Source: a virus
Virus record (IMG/VR): IMGVR_UViG_3300030331_006073
Location: 1 to 52,515 of that record
Direction: 5' to 3' (one strand)
DNA: 52,515 nt
In this document: positions 42,813 to 49,629 of the stretch, in pieces
How the letters are laid out: every line of letters begins with the position of its first letter
How positions within the stretch are numbered: position 1 is the first letter of the stretch
Position numbers and translations under genes: made by a program
The notes under the pieces: model-generated
Told to the model about the DNA's origin: nothing
The model's database searches: none
Seen by the model: the letters and a program-made list of their open reading frames with translations, nothing else

Positions 42813-44831
42813 ATGTCAAACAATAAAAATAAAAATAATCCAAGAAACACTCAAAGTGTCCTCTTTAGGCGCCTAACCAGACTCCTGTCCGGACCATTAG
42901 TCAACTACAGGACACAGACAAGTCACAGGCTGAGAAGAATGGATTTGGACAGGTATGCCACAAAGTTCACTTCAGCTTCTGGGGCGGACTTCAAGAAAAC
43001 AGCGTATAACCCATATGACAATCTCCAGGCCCAAGCGATGGCAGCGCAAGCTAGAACGGAAAGGTATGTCGATTTTGACCAAATGGAGTACACACCAGAA
43101 ATAGCCTCTGCTCTAGATATATTTGCAGACGAGATGACAACTTATAGTGCCTTGAATAAAGTTCTAGGTATAAATTGTGATAATGAAGAGATAAAGCTAA
43201 TTTTAGAATCGTTATATTATGATATACTAAACATAGAATATAATTTGTTTTCTTGGTGCCGGTCGATGTGTAAATACGGGGACTTTTTCCTGTACTTGGA
43301 CATTGATGAAAATTTAGGAATAACCTCAGCAATTGGGCTACCCACCTCAGAATTGGAAAGAATGGAGGGCGAAGATAAGACAAACCCCAACTATGTCCAA
43401 TTTCAGTGGAATTCAGCAGGCTTAACATTAGAGAATTGGCAGATAGCACACTTTAGAGTTCTCGGTAACGATAAATATAACCCTTACGGAACATCAGTGC
43501 TGGAACCAGCCAGAAGAATCTGGCGCCAGCTGACTCTTTTAGAGGATGCAATGATGGCTTACAGGATTGTTCGTTCTCCTGAGCGCCGCGCTTTCTATAT
43601 TGATGTTGGTAATATACCTCCACAAGACGTAGAGCAGTATATGCAAAAAGCTATGACACAAATGAAGAGAAATCAAGTGGTCGACCCAGATACTGGCAGG
43701 GTAGATTTAAGGTATAACCCACTCTCAGTAGAGGAGGACTATTTTATACCCGTTCGTGGAGGTACGAGCGGAACTAAAATAGAGTCTATTGCAGGGGGAA
43801 AGTACACCGGAGATATAGATGATGTTAAGTATCTTAGAGATAAACTCTTTTCTGCATTAAAAATTCCAGCTTCTTATTTAAGCTCCGATGCAGAAAAAGC
43901 CCAAGAAGATAAATCAACTTTGGCGCAAAAAGATATTAGATTTGCCAGAACAGTGCAGAGGCTTCAAAGGTCAATAATTTCTGAGTTGGAAAAGATAGGC
44001 GTAATTCACCTTTATACTCTGGGGTATAGAAGTGAAGACTTGGTCAGCTTCAAGGTTAAGTTAAATAATCCATCAAAGATATCAGAGATGCAAGAATTGG
44101 AACACTGGAAAACCAAGTTTGATATAGCCTCTTCAGCGACAGAAGGGTTCTTCTCGAAACAATGGCTAGCGAAAAGATTGTTTGGTATGAGTGATGATGA
44201 ATTCCTGAGAAACAGAAGGGAGATGTTCTATGATAGGCGCTTCGAAGCCGCTTTAGAGACTGCAGCAGAAGCAGAACAGGCTGCAGCGACAGCCCCCGGA
44301 GGAGAGTTCGCAGCTGATATGGGCGAACCAGGAGGCACAGGCACGGCTGGAATGGAACCAGAACTAGGCGCCCCAACGACCGAGACCCCAGGGGCCCCAC
44401 CTGAAGCAGCGCCGGCTGCAGCCCCAGACGCTGGCGGCGCCGCCCCTGATGGTGGCCTTTTGGCAGCTCCTCCAGCAAAGAGAGACGACAAAGGACGCCA
44501 AGTAAAAAAGGAAAAAGGCAAGGTTAAAACTACGACAGAGAAGTCTCACGGCTGGTACGAGCCTAGGTTAAACTCCCCGGGTGGAGACAGAAGAGGCACT
44601 TCCGGCCCGAGAAAGAAGAATATGAATAGAGCAGCTACACCAGAAACCGGAACATCAAGGAAAGTATACCCAGGATATAGCGAATTAACGGGCTTGGCCA
44701 AGGGAACTAGTATTTACGAATCAAAGAAAACTAATTACTCTGAAGAGGAAGAAAAAAGACTCTTTGAACAAGAAGAGGAGCTAAAGAAACTGTTTGAAAA
44801 TTTAGACTTTACATCGAGGAAAAATAAATAA
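42813..44831 (+). CDS. gp20: Portal vertex protein
   Basis: 672 aa, ATG 42813, AAGGGG upstream. T4 gp20-type portal: residues 70-95 DFDQMEYTPEIASALDIFAD, then CRSMCKYGDFFLYLDI, HFRVLGNDKYNPYG and ARRIWRQLTLLEDAMMAYRIVRSPERRAFYIDVGN (here split only for naming), and KIPASYLSSDAEKAQEDKSTL. The dodecamer forms the DNA channel, nucleates the prohead and docks the terminase. After residue about 480 the chain becomes Ala/Pro/Gly-rich, then Lys-rich and Glu-rich, an extension of about 150 residues that looks disordered. Its stop overlaps the next ATG by one base. Confidence 0.96.
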   Translation: MSNNKNKNNPRNTQSVLFRRLTRLLSGPLVNYRTQTSHRLRRMDLDRYATKFTSASGADFKKTAYNPYDNLQAQAMAAQARTERYVDFDQMEYTPEIASALDIFADEMTTYSALNKVLGINCDNEEIKLILESLYYDILNIEYNLFSWCRSMCKYGDFFLYLDIDENLGITSAIGLPTSELERMEGEDKTNPNYVQFQWNSAGLTLENWQIAHFRVLGNDKYNPYGTSVLEPARRIWRQLTLLEDAMMAYRIVRSPERRAFYIDVGNIPPQDVEQYMQKAMTQMKRNQVVDPDTGRVDLRYNPLSVEEDYFIPVRGGTSGTKIESIAGGKYTGDIDDVKYLRDKLFSALKIPASYLSSDAEKAQEDKSTLAQKDIRFARTVQRLQRSIISELEKIGVIHLYTLGYRSEDLVSFKVKLNNPSKISEMQELEHWKTKFDIASSATEGFFSKQWLAKRLFGMSDDEFLRNRREMFYDRRFEAALETAAEAEQAAATAPGGEFAADMGEPGGTGTAGMEPELGAPTTETPGAPPEAAPAAAPDAGGAAPDGGLLAAPPAKRDDKGRQVKKEKGKVKTTTEKSHGWYEPRLNSPGGDRRGTSGPRKKNMNRAATPETGTSRKVYPGYSELTGLAKGTSIYESKKTNYSEEEEKRLFEQEEELKKLFENLDFTSRKNK

Positions 44832-45667
44832 TGAGGCTAAAGCACAATAAAAAAAGAAATACTGCATTTGTTTATGAGGCCCTGGTTAGAGAGCTAGCCA
44901 AATCAATTATCAAAAACAATAAAAACAAACAAAATAAAATTGTTAAGATTATGAAGGAACACTTCTCCCCCAACAAAGAACTTAAAAAAGAGTTAGGTTT
45001 ATACAAGACGATATATGAAACAAAAGATTTAGAGAAGAACACCGCGGAAAAGCTCTTGAGAGAGGCAAAAGCAGAATATTCCTCGCTCAATAAGTCTACA
45101 ATTTTTCGAGAGCAGTCTGCCCTCATCAACAAGATAAACAAAACGCTGTCAAAAGACCTTTTTAAAAATTTCGTTCCAAATTACAAAAATATTGCAACAG
45201 TATATTCTATATTTCAGGAGGCATTGCCGGTAAAAGATAGGGTCCTCCTAGAAGAAAATATAATAGAGCAGATGTCATCATCAGCAGAAATTCCAACTGA
45301 CGACAAAGAACCTATTGATAATATTGTCTACAATACGTTTGTAAACAAGTTTAATGAAGAGTATGCGAGTAGTTTAAACGAAAGTCAAAAAACGCTATTT
45401 AAAAAATATATTTCATCATTTTCGGACAACGGATTGGAGATGAAGTACTATATAAACGAAGAGATAAGTAACCTAAAAACAAAGTTAGATTCCTCAAAAA
45501 ATTTAGACTATATAGTAGAAGATAATGATTTAAAAGTAAAAATAGATGAGGTATACTCCTTGTTGGATTCCTATAAAGATAAAGAGGTGGATACTGACTT
45601 GCTAGAAATCATACTTAAAACTCAACTTTTAGTAGACGAGATTGAAAAAGATGACGATATCAGTTGA
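44831..45667 (+). CDS. Head-module hypothetical protein, helical
   Basis: 278 aa, ATG 44831 coupled to the portal stop (TAATG). Lys/Glu-rich and almost entirely helical; basic first third (RLKHNKKRNTAF, NKNKQNKIVKIMKEHF), acidic C-terminus ending VDEIEKDDDIS. T4 places the prohead core proteins gp67 and gp68 between gp20 and gp21, and this gene is in that interval, so a core or assembly role is reasonable. It is much longer than gp67, and no sequence match is visible. The next gene starts within its last 20 bases. Confidence 0.6.
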   Translation: MRLKHNKKRNTAFVYEALVRELAKSIIKNNKNKQNKIVKIMKEHFSPNKELKKELGLYKTIYETKDLEKNTAEKLLREAKAEYSSLNKSTIFREQSALINKINKTLSKDLFKNFVPNYKNIATVYSIFQEALPVKDRVLLEENIIEQMSSSAEIPTDDKEPIDNIVYNTFVNKFNEEYASSLNESQKTLFKKYISSFSDNGLEMKYYINEEISNLKTKLDSSKNLDYIVEDNDLKVKIDEVYSLLDSYKDKEVDTDLLEIILKTQLLVDEIEKDDDIS

Positions 45668-46199
45668 TATACAGATGGACCCCAGGGTCCGCCTTAAGGC
45701 AAGAAGGACACTAGATGGAAAAATAATGATTTTCGACCATGAAGATATAGACATTATTTTATCACCCAGCGATAAAAAGTGCATTTCTTTCCCCAAGGAC
45801 CAACTTACTGACAAGGTGTACGAAGCTCAGGACCGAATGTTTAACTTTCTCAGCCGCGCCGGCGTTATTGATAAGGCTACCATCAGGGGGGGGAACATCC
45901 ACGGTTCTTTGGAGGCTAGTATCCTAGAGAGCTCCATAAAAGGTATAGACGAGACACAGGCTTTTATATATTCTCTAGATAGATATCTAAATGATGAAAA
46001 GCCTTACTTCACCAGTAGTAAGAAACTTCAAGATGACTACTTGGACAGCCTGCTCAAGCCGGATGCAGAAGACTCAACAGAGTTAGGAGATGTACCACAT
46101 TCCGATAAGAAGGGTTCACATGGCTTTACTAGGGGCCCATACGGATTCATGTACAATTACTCTCTTGTACGAGAACACAACGCAAAAGAGAAAGAATGA
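45651..46199 (+). CDS. Head-module hypothetical protein
   Basis: 182 aa from ATG 45651, which I prefer to an upstream in-frame TTG at 45642 because no better ribosome site supports the TTG. It overlaps the previous gene by 17 bases. N-terminal beta segment (SVDIQMDPRVRLKARRTLDGKI), a conserved-looking ATIRGGNIHGSLEA block near the middle, then a helical region and a Gly/Tyr-rich end (GFTRGPYGFMYNYSLVRE). I have a weak impression that this type recurs next to portals in large phages, but no function is known to me. Its stop overlaps the next start (ATGA). Confidence 0.6.
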   Translation: MTISVDIQMDPRVRLKARRTLDGKIMIFDHEDIDIILSPSDKKCISFPKDQLTDKVYEAQDRMFNFLSRAGVIDKATIRGGNIHGSLEASILESSIKGIDETQAFIYSLDRYLNDEKPYFTSSKKLQDDYLDSLLKPDAEDSTELGDVPHSDKKGSHGFTRGPYGFMYNYSLVREHNAKEKE

Positions 46200-46492
46200 A
46201 TTTAATCTATTTTTCTCTTTGTTGTGCCGGTCTCACACAAATATTGGTTTATGGTAAAATCTTTGATAAAATACGCCCGACCAAGGGCTGGTTTGGTCAG
46301 CTCTTTTCTTGTCCCATGTGCACCGGTTTCTGGTCGGGACTATTTTTGTGGGCAGCAAACAAACACACAGAACTATTTACTTTTGATTACTCTTTGACAA
46401 CAGGGTTATTCTTGGGTTGCCTGGGGTCTCTTGTAAGTTATATTTTTTCTGTATCTTTTACAGATGATGGAATAAGAATTGATAATAATTGA
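46196..46492 (+). CDS. Small membrane protein with CPMC motif (DUF1360-like)
   Basis: 98 aa, ATG 46196 overlapping the upstream stop. Three hydrophobic segments (about 3-20, 43-54, 66-86) surround Phe-Ser-Cys-Pro-Met-Cys-Thr-Gly-Phe-Trp-Ser-Gly at 37-48. This Cys-Pro-x-Cys-x-Gly-Phe-Trp pattern recalls the DUF1360 family of small membrane proteins. Prohead assembly in T4 starts at the inner membrane, so a membrane protein between portal and protease could serve as an assembly anchor, but that is speculative. Function unknown. Confidence 0.6.
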   Translation: MNLIYFSLCCAGLTQILVYGKIFDKIRPTKGWFGQLFSCPMCTGFWSGLFLWAANKHTELFTFDYSLTTGLFLGCLGSLVSYIFSVSFTDDGIRIDNN

Positions 46493-46501
46493 GGAGTTTT
46501 T

Positions 46502-46567
46502 ATGAAGCCTTTCGCTACTATAAGATGGATGATACGCCCAGTTGCTAACTGCTGCAAGGGGTCGTAA
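46502..46567 (+). CDS. 21-aa leader-type peptide ORF
   Basis: ATG 46502 with an excellent AGGAG (46492-46496) five bases upstream, ending TAA 46565-46567: MKPFATIRWMIRPVANCCKGS. The peptide is basic, with Trp and a Cys pair. It is followed at once by a GC hairpin and then the prohead protease gene, which itself has a weak ribosome site. It may be a translated leader controlling gp21, a short functional peptide, or chance. Confidence 0.45.
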   Translation: MKPFATIRWMIRPVANCCKGS

Positions 46568-46572
46568 ATGAC

Positions 46573-46587
46573 GCGGGTAGCCCCCGC
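46573..46587 (+). promoter_or_regulatory. GC hairpin upstream of gp21
   Basis: GCGGG and CCCGC form a five-pair all-GC stem with a TAGCC loop, six bases after the leader ORF stop and 18 bases before the gp21 ATG. No T run follows, so a simple intrinsic terminator is unlikely. An RNA control element or processing site is possible. Confidence 0.4.
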
Positions 46588-46605
46588 TAAATTGGAAAAT
46601 TTATT

Positions 46606-47214
46606 ATGAAGTTAATAAGAGAATATTACGAATTATGTGACGGTGGAATTTGCCAAGACTTACTGACAGAGTCAGAAAAGAAGTTTGTTGCTGAAGGCGG
46701 CTGTATTTTGTCTGGGCTGATGCAGGAGGCAGAAGTCAAGAACGGCAACGGTCGAACTTATCCGCTATCAGTTTTGCAGAGAGAAGTTGCGCTTTATGAG
46801 AAGCTCGTTAGAGAGGGGCGCGCCCTTGGTGAGTTGGACCATCCTGAGTCTTCTGTAATCAATTTGGTAAATGCCTCTCATATTGTTACCGCAATATGGA
46901 TGGACGGCCCAAAGTGTTATGGTAAGATAAAGGTCCTGCCCACCCCGTCCGGAAAGATACTGCGGTCGCTAGTAGAAAGTGGAGTATCTCTTGGCATATC
47001 TTCCAGAGGCCTGGGGTCCCTGGAAGAGAGAAATGGAATATCAGAAGTTCAGGACGACTTTCAGTTAATATGTTTTGATATGGTGTCAGACCCATCTACA
47101 CCCGGAGCGTTTATGGGACTCACAGAATCTAAAGACCGCCCAAATATATTTACCAAAAATGACAAAGTCAACAGAGCGCTTGATAATATATTGTATAAGT
47201 TCGGCAAGAAATGA
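46606..47214 (+). CDS. gp21: Prohead maturation protease
   Basis: 202 aa, close to T4 gp21. Herpesvirus-assemblin-like serine protease signature: LSGLMQEAEVKNGNGRTYP, then GELDHPESS with the likely catalytic His79, SHIVTAIW, and SLGISSRGLGSL with the nucleophile Ser132 or Ser133. The protease is built into the core, cleaves scaffold and capsid proteins after L/I-x-E motifs, and then destroys itself. Expected targets in this window are gp22 and gp23, and the latter has LRE and LLE sites near residues 48-59. Ribosome site is weak; a leader ORF and a hairpin precede it. Its stop overlaps the next start (ATGA). Confidence 0.93.
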   Translation: MKLIREYYELCDGGICQDLLTESEKKFVAEGGCILSGLMQEAEVKNGNGRTYPLSVLQREVALYEKLVREGRALGELDHPESSVINLVNASHIVTAIWMDGPKCYGKIKVLPTPSGKILRSLVESGVSLGISSRGLGSLEERNGISEVQDDFQLICFDMVSDPSTPGAFMGLTESKDRPNIFTKNDKVNRALDNILYKFGKK

Positions 47215-47624
47215 AAAAATCAGAATTAAAAGCACTCATTAAGCAGTGTGTTAAAGAAGCATTATTCGAAGAAGGCGTCCTCTCGGAGATTATTGCAGAG
47301 GTAGCTTTTGGGCTAACGAAGGCCCAAACCATAATGCTTGAGCAAAAATCTAAAAAAGAACCGGAAGACTTTACAAAGCAAATTGCTGCAGAAAGAGAAG
47401 AAAACAGCAGAAAGTCTTTGGCAGAAGCAAAAAAGAAAATATTAAACGCTATCGGAAAAGAAAGCATGTCAGGCGTTTTCGAAGGTACCGAGCCTTTAAA
47501 GAGTGCTCCATCACCGTCGGCATCTCCCCATAGCCCTTTGGCCAATAGGGACCCTAGTGATTCAGGAGTAGACATATCTGGTCTCTTTAGTCTCGCGGGT
47601 AAGAAATGGAATGCACTAAAATGA
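47211..47624 (+). CDS. Head-module protein with LKALIKQ N-terminal motif
   Basis: 137 aa, ATG 47211 overlapping the gp21 stop. Opens MKKSELKALIKQCVKEALFEEG, an amphipathic helix like the start of the small protein at 35841. It continues as a Glu/Lys helix, then turns Ser/Pro-rich (about 100-120) and ends near SLAGKKWNALK. Such short helical proteins beside the protease in T4-like phages are often prohead core or internal head proteins. That is an inference from position and composition. Confidence 0.6.
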   Translation: MKKSELKALIKQCVKEALFEEGVLSEIIAEVAFGLTKAQTIMLEQKSKKEPEDFTKQIAAEREENSRKSLAEAKKKILNAIGKESMSGVFEGTEPLKSAPSPSASPHSPLANRDPSDSGVDISGLFSLAGKKWNALK

Positions 47625-47648
47625 AAACAGAAAAAAGGATACTTTAAA

Positions 47649-47888
47649 ATGGGAAAGAGAACTCCAGTACACGCAGAAGTGTATATAAGAGACCAGCAGC
47701 AGTTTGAGAGAATGCTTAAAAAGTTTACTAAAAAAGTAAAAAAATGTGGTATTCTTGATGAAGTCAAAGAAAGAAGATACTATACAAAACCTTCAGTTAA
47801 AAGAAGAAACAAAAAATTAGAAAAGAAGAGACTAATTAAAAAAGCTGTGGAAAAAGAAAAAAATAAACTTTCCAACGAATATAAGTAG
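47649..47888 (+). CDS. rpsU: Ribosomal protein bS21 homologue
   Basis: 79 aa, ATG 47649 with AAGGA. Highly basic. The pattern of bS21 is present throughout: FERMLKKFTKKVKKCGILDEVKERRYY, then KPSVKRRNKK followed by a Lys/Arg helix. It compares closely with the bacterial pattern F-x-x-x-L-x-R-F-K-R ... G-[IV]-L-x-E-[VL]-[RK]-x-R-x-[YF]-x-K-P. Bacterial bS21 is about 70 aa and sits on the 30S platform near the anti-Shine-Dalgarno end of 16S rRNA. Phage copies are known from other large aquatic phages and may replace the host protein to bias initiation toward phage mRNAs. It lies in the head operon, 24 bases after the previous gene, and would thus be made late. Confidence 0.9.
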   Translation: MGKRTPVHAEVYIRDQQQFERMLKKFTKKVKKCGILDEVKERRYYTKPSVKRRNKKLEKKRLIKKAVEKEKNKLSNEYK

Positions 47889-47900
47889 AGGTATTATATA

Positions 47901-48368
47901 ATGGCAGGCAAAGGATTTAGTCACACACCAAACGCAGGAGAGTTCAGAACTGCGTCAAGCTGGGGTCGAACTCGTAGACCAAAAAATTTAAATGGTGCTA
48001 GTTCCACTGCCCAGGCCCAGATAGGAAAGGTCGCCGGCGCTAAGACCGCGGCCCCTACAGTTGTCGGCGATGGACACGTAACTGAAAATCAAAGGTATTT
48101 GCACCTCGCTCTCATAGCCGATGCAACTGTGGCGACTAGGCAAATTACAGTCTGGGCGTGGAGCCATGCGTTTGAAACCTGGGCAATTCTTAGACCTGTC
48201 GGCACACCGGCCACCAACGCAGTTATCGGAGCAACCGCATCACAAGCAAACTATTCAGTGTTTGAGATAAGTGGAGTTGACAAAGTTTACTTTCAGGACA
48301 CTGGAGCTGGTGGAGCTGGGGCCATTCAAGTCGGCGACGAATTTTACGCTGCATGTTCCACATTTTAA
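47901..48368 (+). CDS. Capsid-proximal protein, short paralogue
   Basis: 155 aa, ATG 47901, AGAGG upstream. Begins with a Gly/Ser/Thr/Arg segment (TASSWGRTRRPKNL), followed by an Ala-rich linker and a beta-rich domain of about 90 residues (TENQRYLHLALI ... ITVWAWSHAFETWAIL ... ISGVDKVYF ... FYAACSTF). The first and last parts are clearly related to the next gene product, which has a lectin-like domain between them. Small beta proteins encoded just before scaffold and capsid genes are often head decoration or fibre proteins. That role is inferred. Confidence 0.7.
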   Translation: MAGKGFSHTPNAGEFRTASSWGRTRRPKNLNGASSTAQAQIGKVAGAKTAAPTVVGDGHVTENQRYLHLALIADATVATRQITVWAWSHAFETWAILRPVGTPATNAVIGATASQANYSVFEISGVDKVYFQDTGAGGAGAIQVGDEFYAACSTF

Positions 48369-48378
48369 GGTTTAAGTA

Positions 48379-49527
48379 ATGTCAAGCTTTCATACCTACA
48401 GCAGCTGGGGCAAAACAAGAGGCACTAAGAATATATTATCGGAAGCCTCGATAACTCCACCCACAAACTTTCCAGCAACCAAAGTGATGGCATTTGATGG
48501 CACTGATGACTTTGTTCGTGTGTCGGATGACGATGTTTTTACATTTACAGATGGCACCCAAAATGTCGGAAGTGATAAGCCTTTCTCCATACAAGCTTGG
48601 GTAATGATAGACGAGCCTGACCTTAATCTTGATGGCGCAAGGCAGGGTGTTTTTGTTTCTAAATTTCGTGGAAACACTAATGTAGAATATTTTTTTGGCC
48701 AATTGGATGGCAGAGTGCTTTGGAACCTGTACGATAATAATGCCCCAAACAATACTGATGACCCAGGCCAAGGGCACCCAGCAAAGTCATCAAATCGTAT
48801 TAAAGCTACAAGTGGCGTTATAGCGCATGATGTTTGGAACCACGTAGTTGTTACCTATGATGGGTCAAAACATGAGAATGGCCTAAACATTTATGTCAAT
48901 GCAGTGCTCAACGTCACCGCACGGGAAGACACGAATGACAACTATAACGGAATGGTTAACACTAATTTGGATGTAGTTATAGGGTCTACCGATGATGGCA
49001 GCGCAGATTTTGAAAAGAAGATGACAAACGTTGCAATGTTCAACAAAGAACTATCAGTAACAGAGGTATCCGAGCTTTATAACAATGGTCGAGTTTTAAA
49101 TCTTACAACTTTTAGTGATTATAATAGTGTTATCGCCTGGTGGAAACTTGGAGATGGAGACACTTTACCAACCGCTATAGACTCTAAAGGCGGCAGAAAT
49201 GGCACAGTAACAAACGCAACATTGGTAGACGAACCCGGAGCTGCAAGGCCTGGCATATTTGCGACAGATGGATTCTCTACTGAAAATCAAAGATACTTAA
49301 ACTTAAGAATATCCGAAGCAGGTGACAACGCACAGCCGGCAGTAACAGTGTGGCTTAAATCTTATGGTATGGGCTATGACAGGTGGGCAAAGCTAGACAC
49401 TTTTAGCGGAGTGCAAAACTCTGTTGTTACTCATGTAATAGATATTAACGGCGCCGATAGGGCCCTTCTAATTTGGGACGGTAATGGCAATGATGTTAAA
49501 ATTTCTGCTGGATGTTCAACTTTTTGA
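48379..49527 (+). CDS. Capsid-proximal protein with inserted LamG domain
   Basis: 382 aa, ATG 48379, ten bases after its shorter paralogue. Residues 1-25 (YSSWGKTRGTKNI) and about 295-382 (TENQRYLNLRI ... VTVWLKSYGMGYDRWAKL ... INGADRALLIW ... SAGCSTF) match the 47901 product. Between them, about residues 35-285, lies a LamG/concanavalin-like domain: MAFDGTDDFVRV, FSIQAWVMID, WNHVVVTYDG, GLNIYVNAVLN, VAMFNKELSVTEVSELYN, WWKLGDG and DSKGGRNGTVTNAT. The likely product is a head surface protein that presents a carbohydrate-binding domain. A tail fibre is possible but less consistent with the position next to gp22 and gp23. Confidence 0.75.
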   Translation: MSSFHTYSSWGKTRGTKNILSEASITPPTNFPATKVMAFDGTDDFVRVSDDDVFTFTDGTQNVGSDKPFSIQAWVMIDEPDLNLDGARQGVFVSKFRGNTNVEYFFGQLDGRVLWNLYDNNAPNNTDDPGQGHPAKSSNRIKATSGVIAHDVWNHVVVTYDGSKHENGLNIYVNAVLNVTAREDTNDNYNGMVNTNLDVVIGSTDDGSADFEKKMTNVAMFNKELSVTEVSELYNNGRVLNLTTFSDYNSVIAWWKLGDGDTLPTAIDSKGGRNGTVTNATLVDEPGAARPGIFATDGFSTENQRYLNLRISEAGDNAQPAVTVWLKSYGMGYDRWAKLDTFSGVQNSVVTHVIDINGADRALLIWDGNGNDVKISAGCSTF

Positions 49528-49563
49528 CCATTCAAAAAAATCTTTCTCTTAAAAAAACGAAAT

Positions 49564-49571
49564 ACTATTTA
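49564..49571 (+). promoter_or_regulatory. Intergenic ACTATTTA motif upstream of gp22-gp23
   Basis: Lies in a 102-base gap and ends 58 bases before ATG 49630. AGAAACTT follows after five bases (49577-49584), as at the gp25 site. This is a candidate late promoter for scaffold and major capsid genes, which need the highest expression. Confidence 0.42.
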
Positions 49572-49629
49572 TTTAGAGAAACTTTTGTTATCGGTGTATT
49601 AGTGTAATATTTTCGGGAGTTAAAACACA

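Noticed and set aside
45642-45650. TTG at 45642 as start of the 182-aa head protein
   Set aside because: An ATG three codons downstream is a better start and no ribosome site favours the TTG.
46573-46587. Intrinsic terminator before gp21
   Set aside because: Strong GC stem but no T run, and a coding gene follows within 20 bases on the same transcript.
47168-47767. 199-aa minus-strand ORF opposite the gp21-bS21 region
   Set aside because: It runs antisense across parts of three convincing genes, including bS21, and has no start signal.
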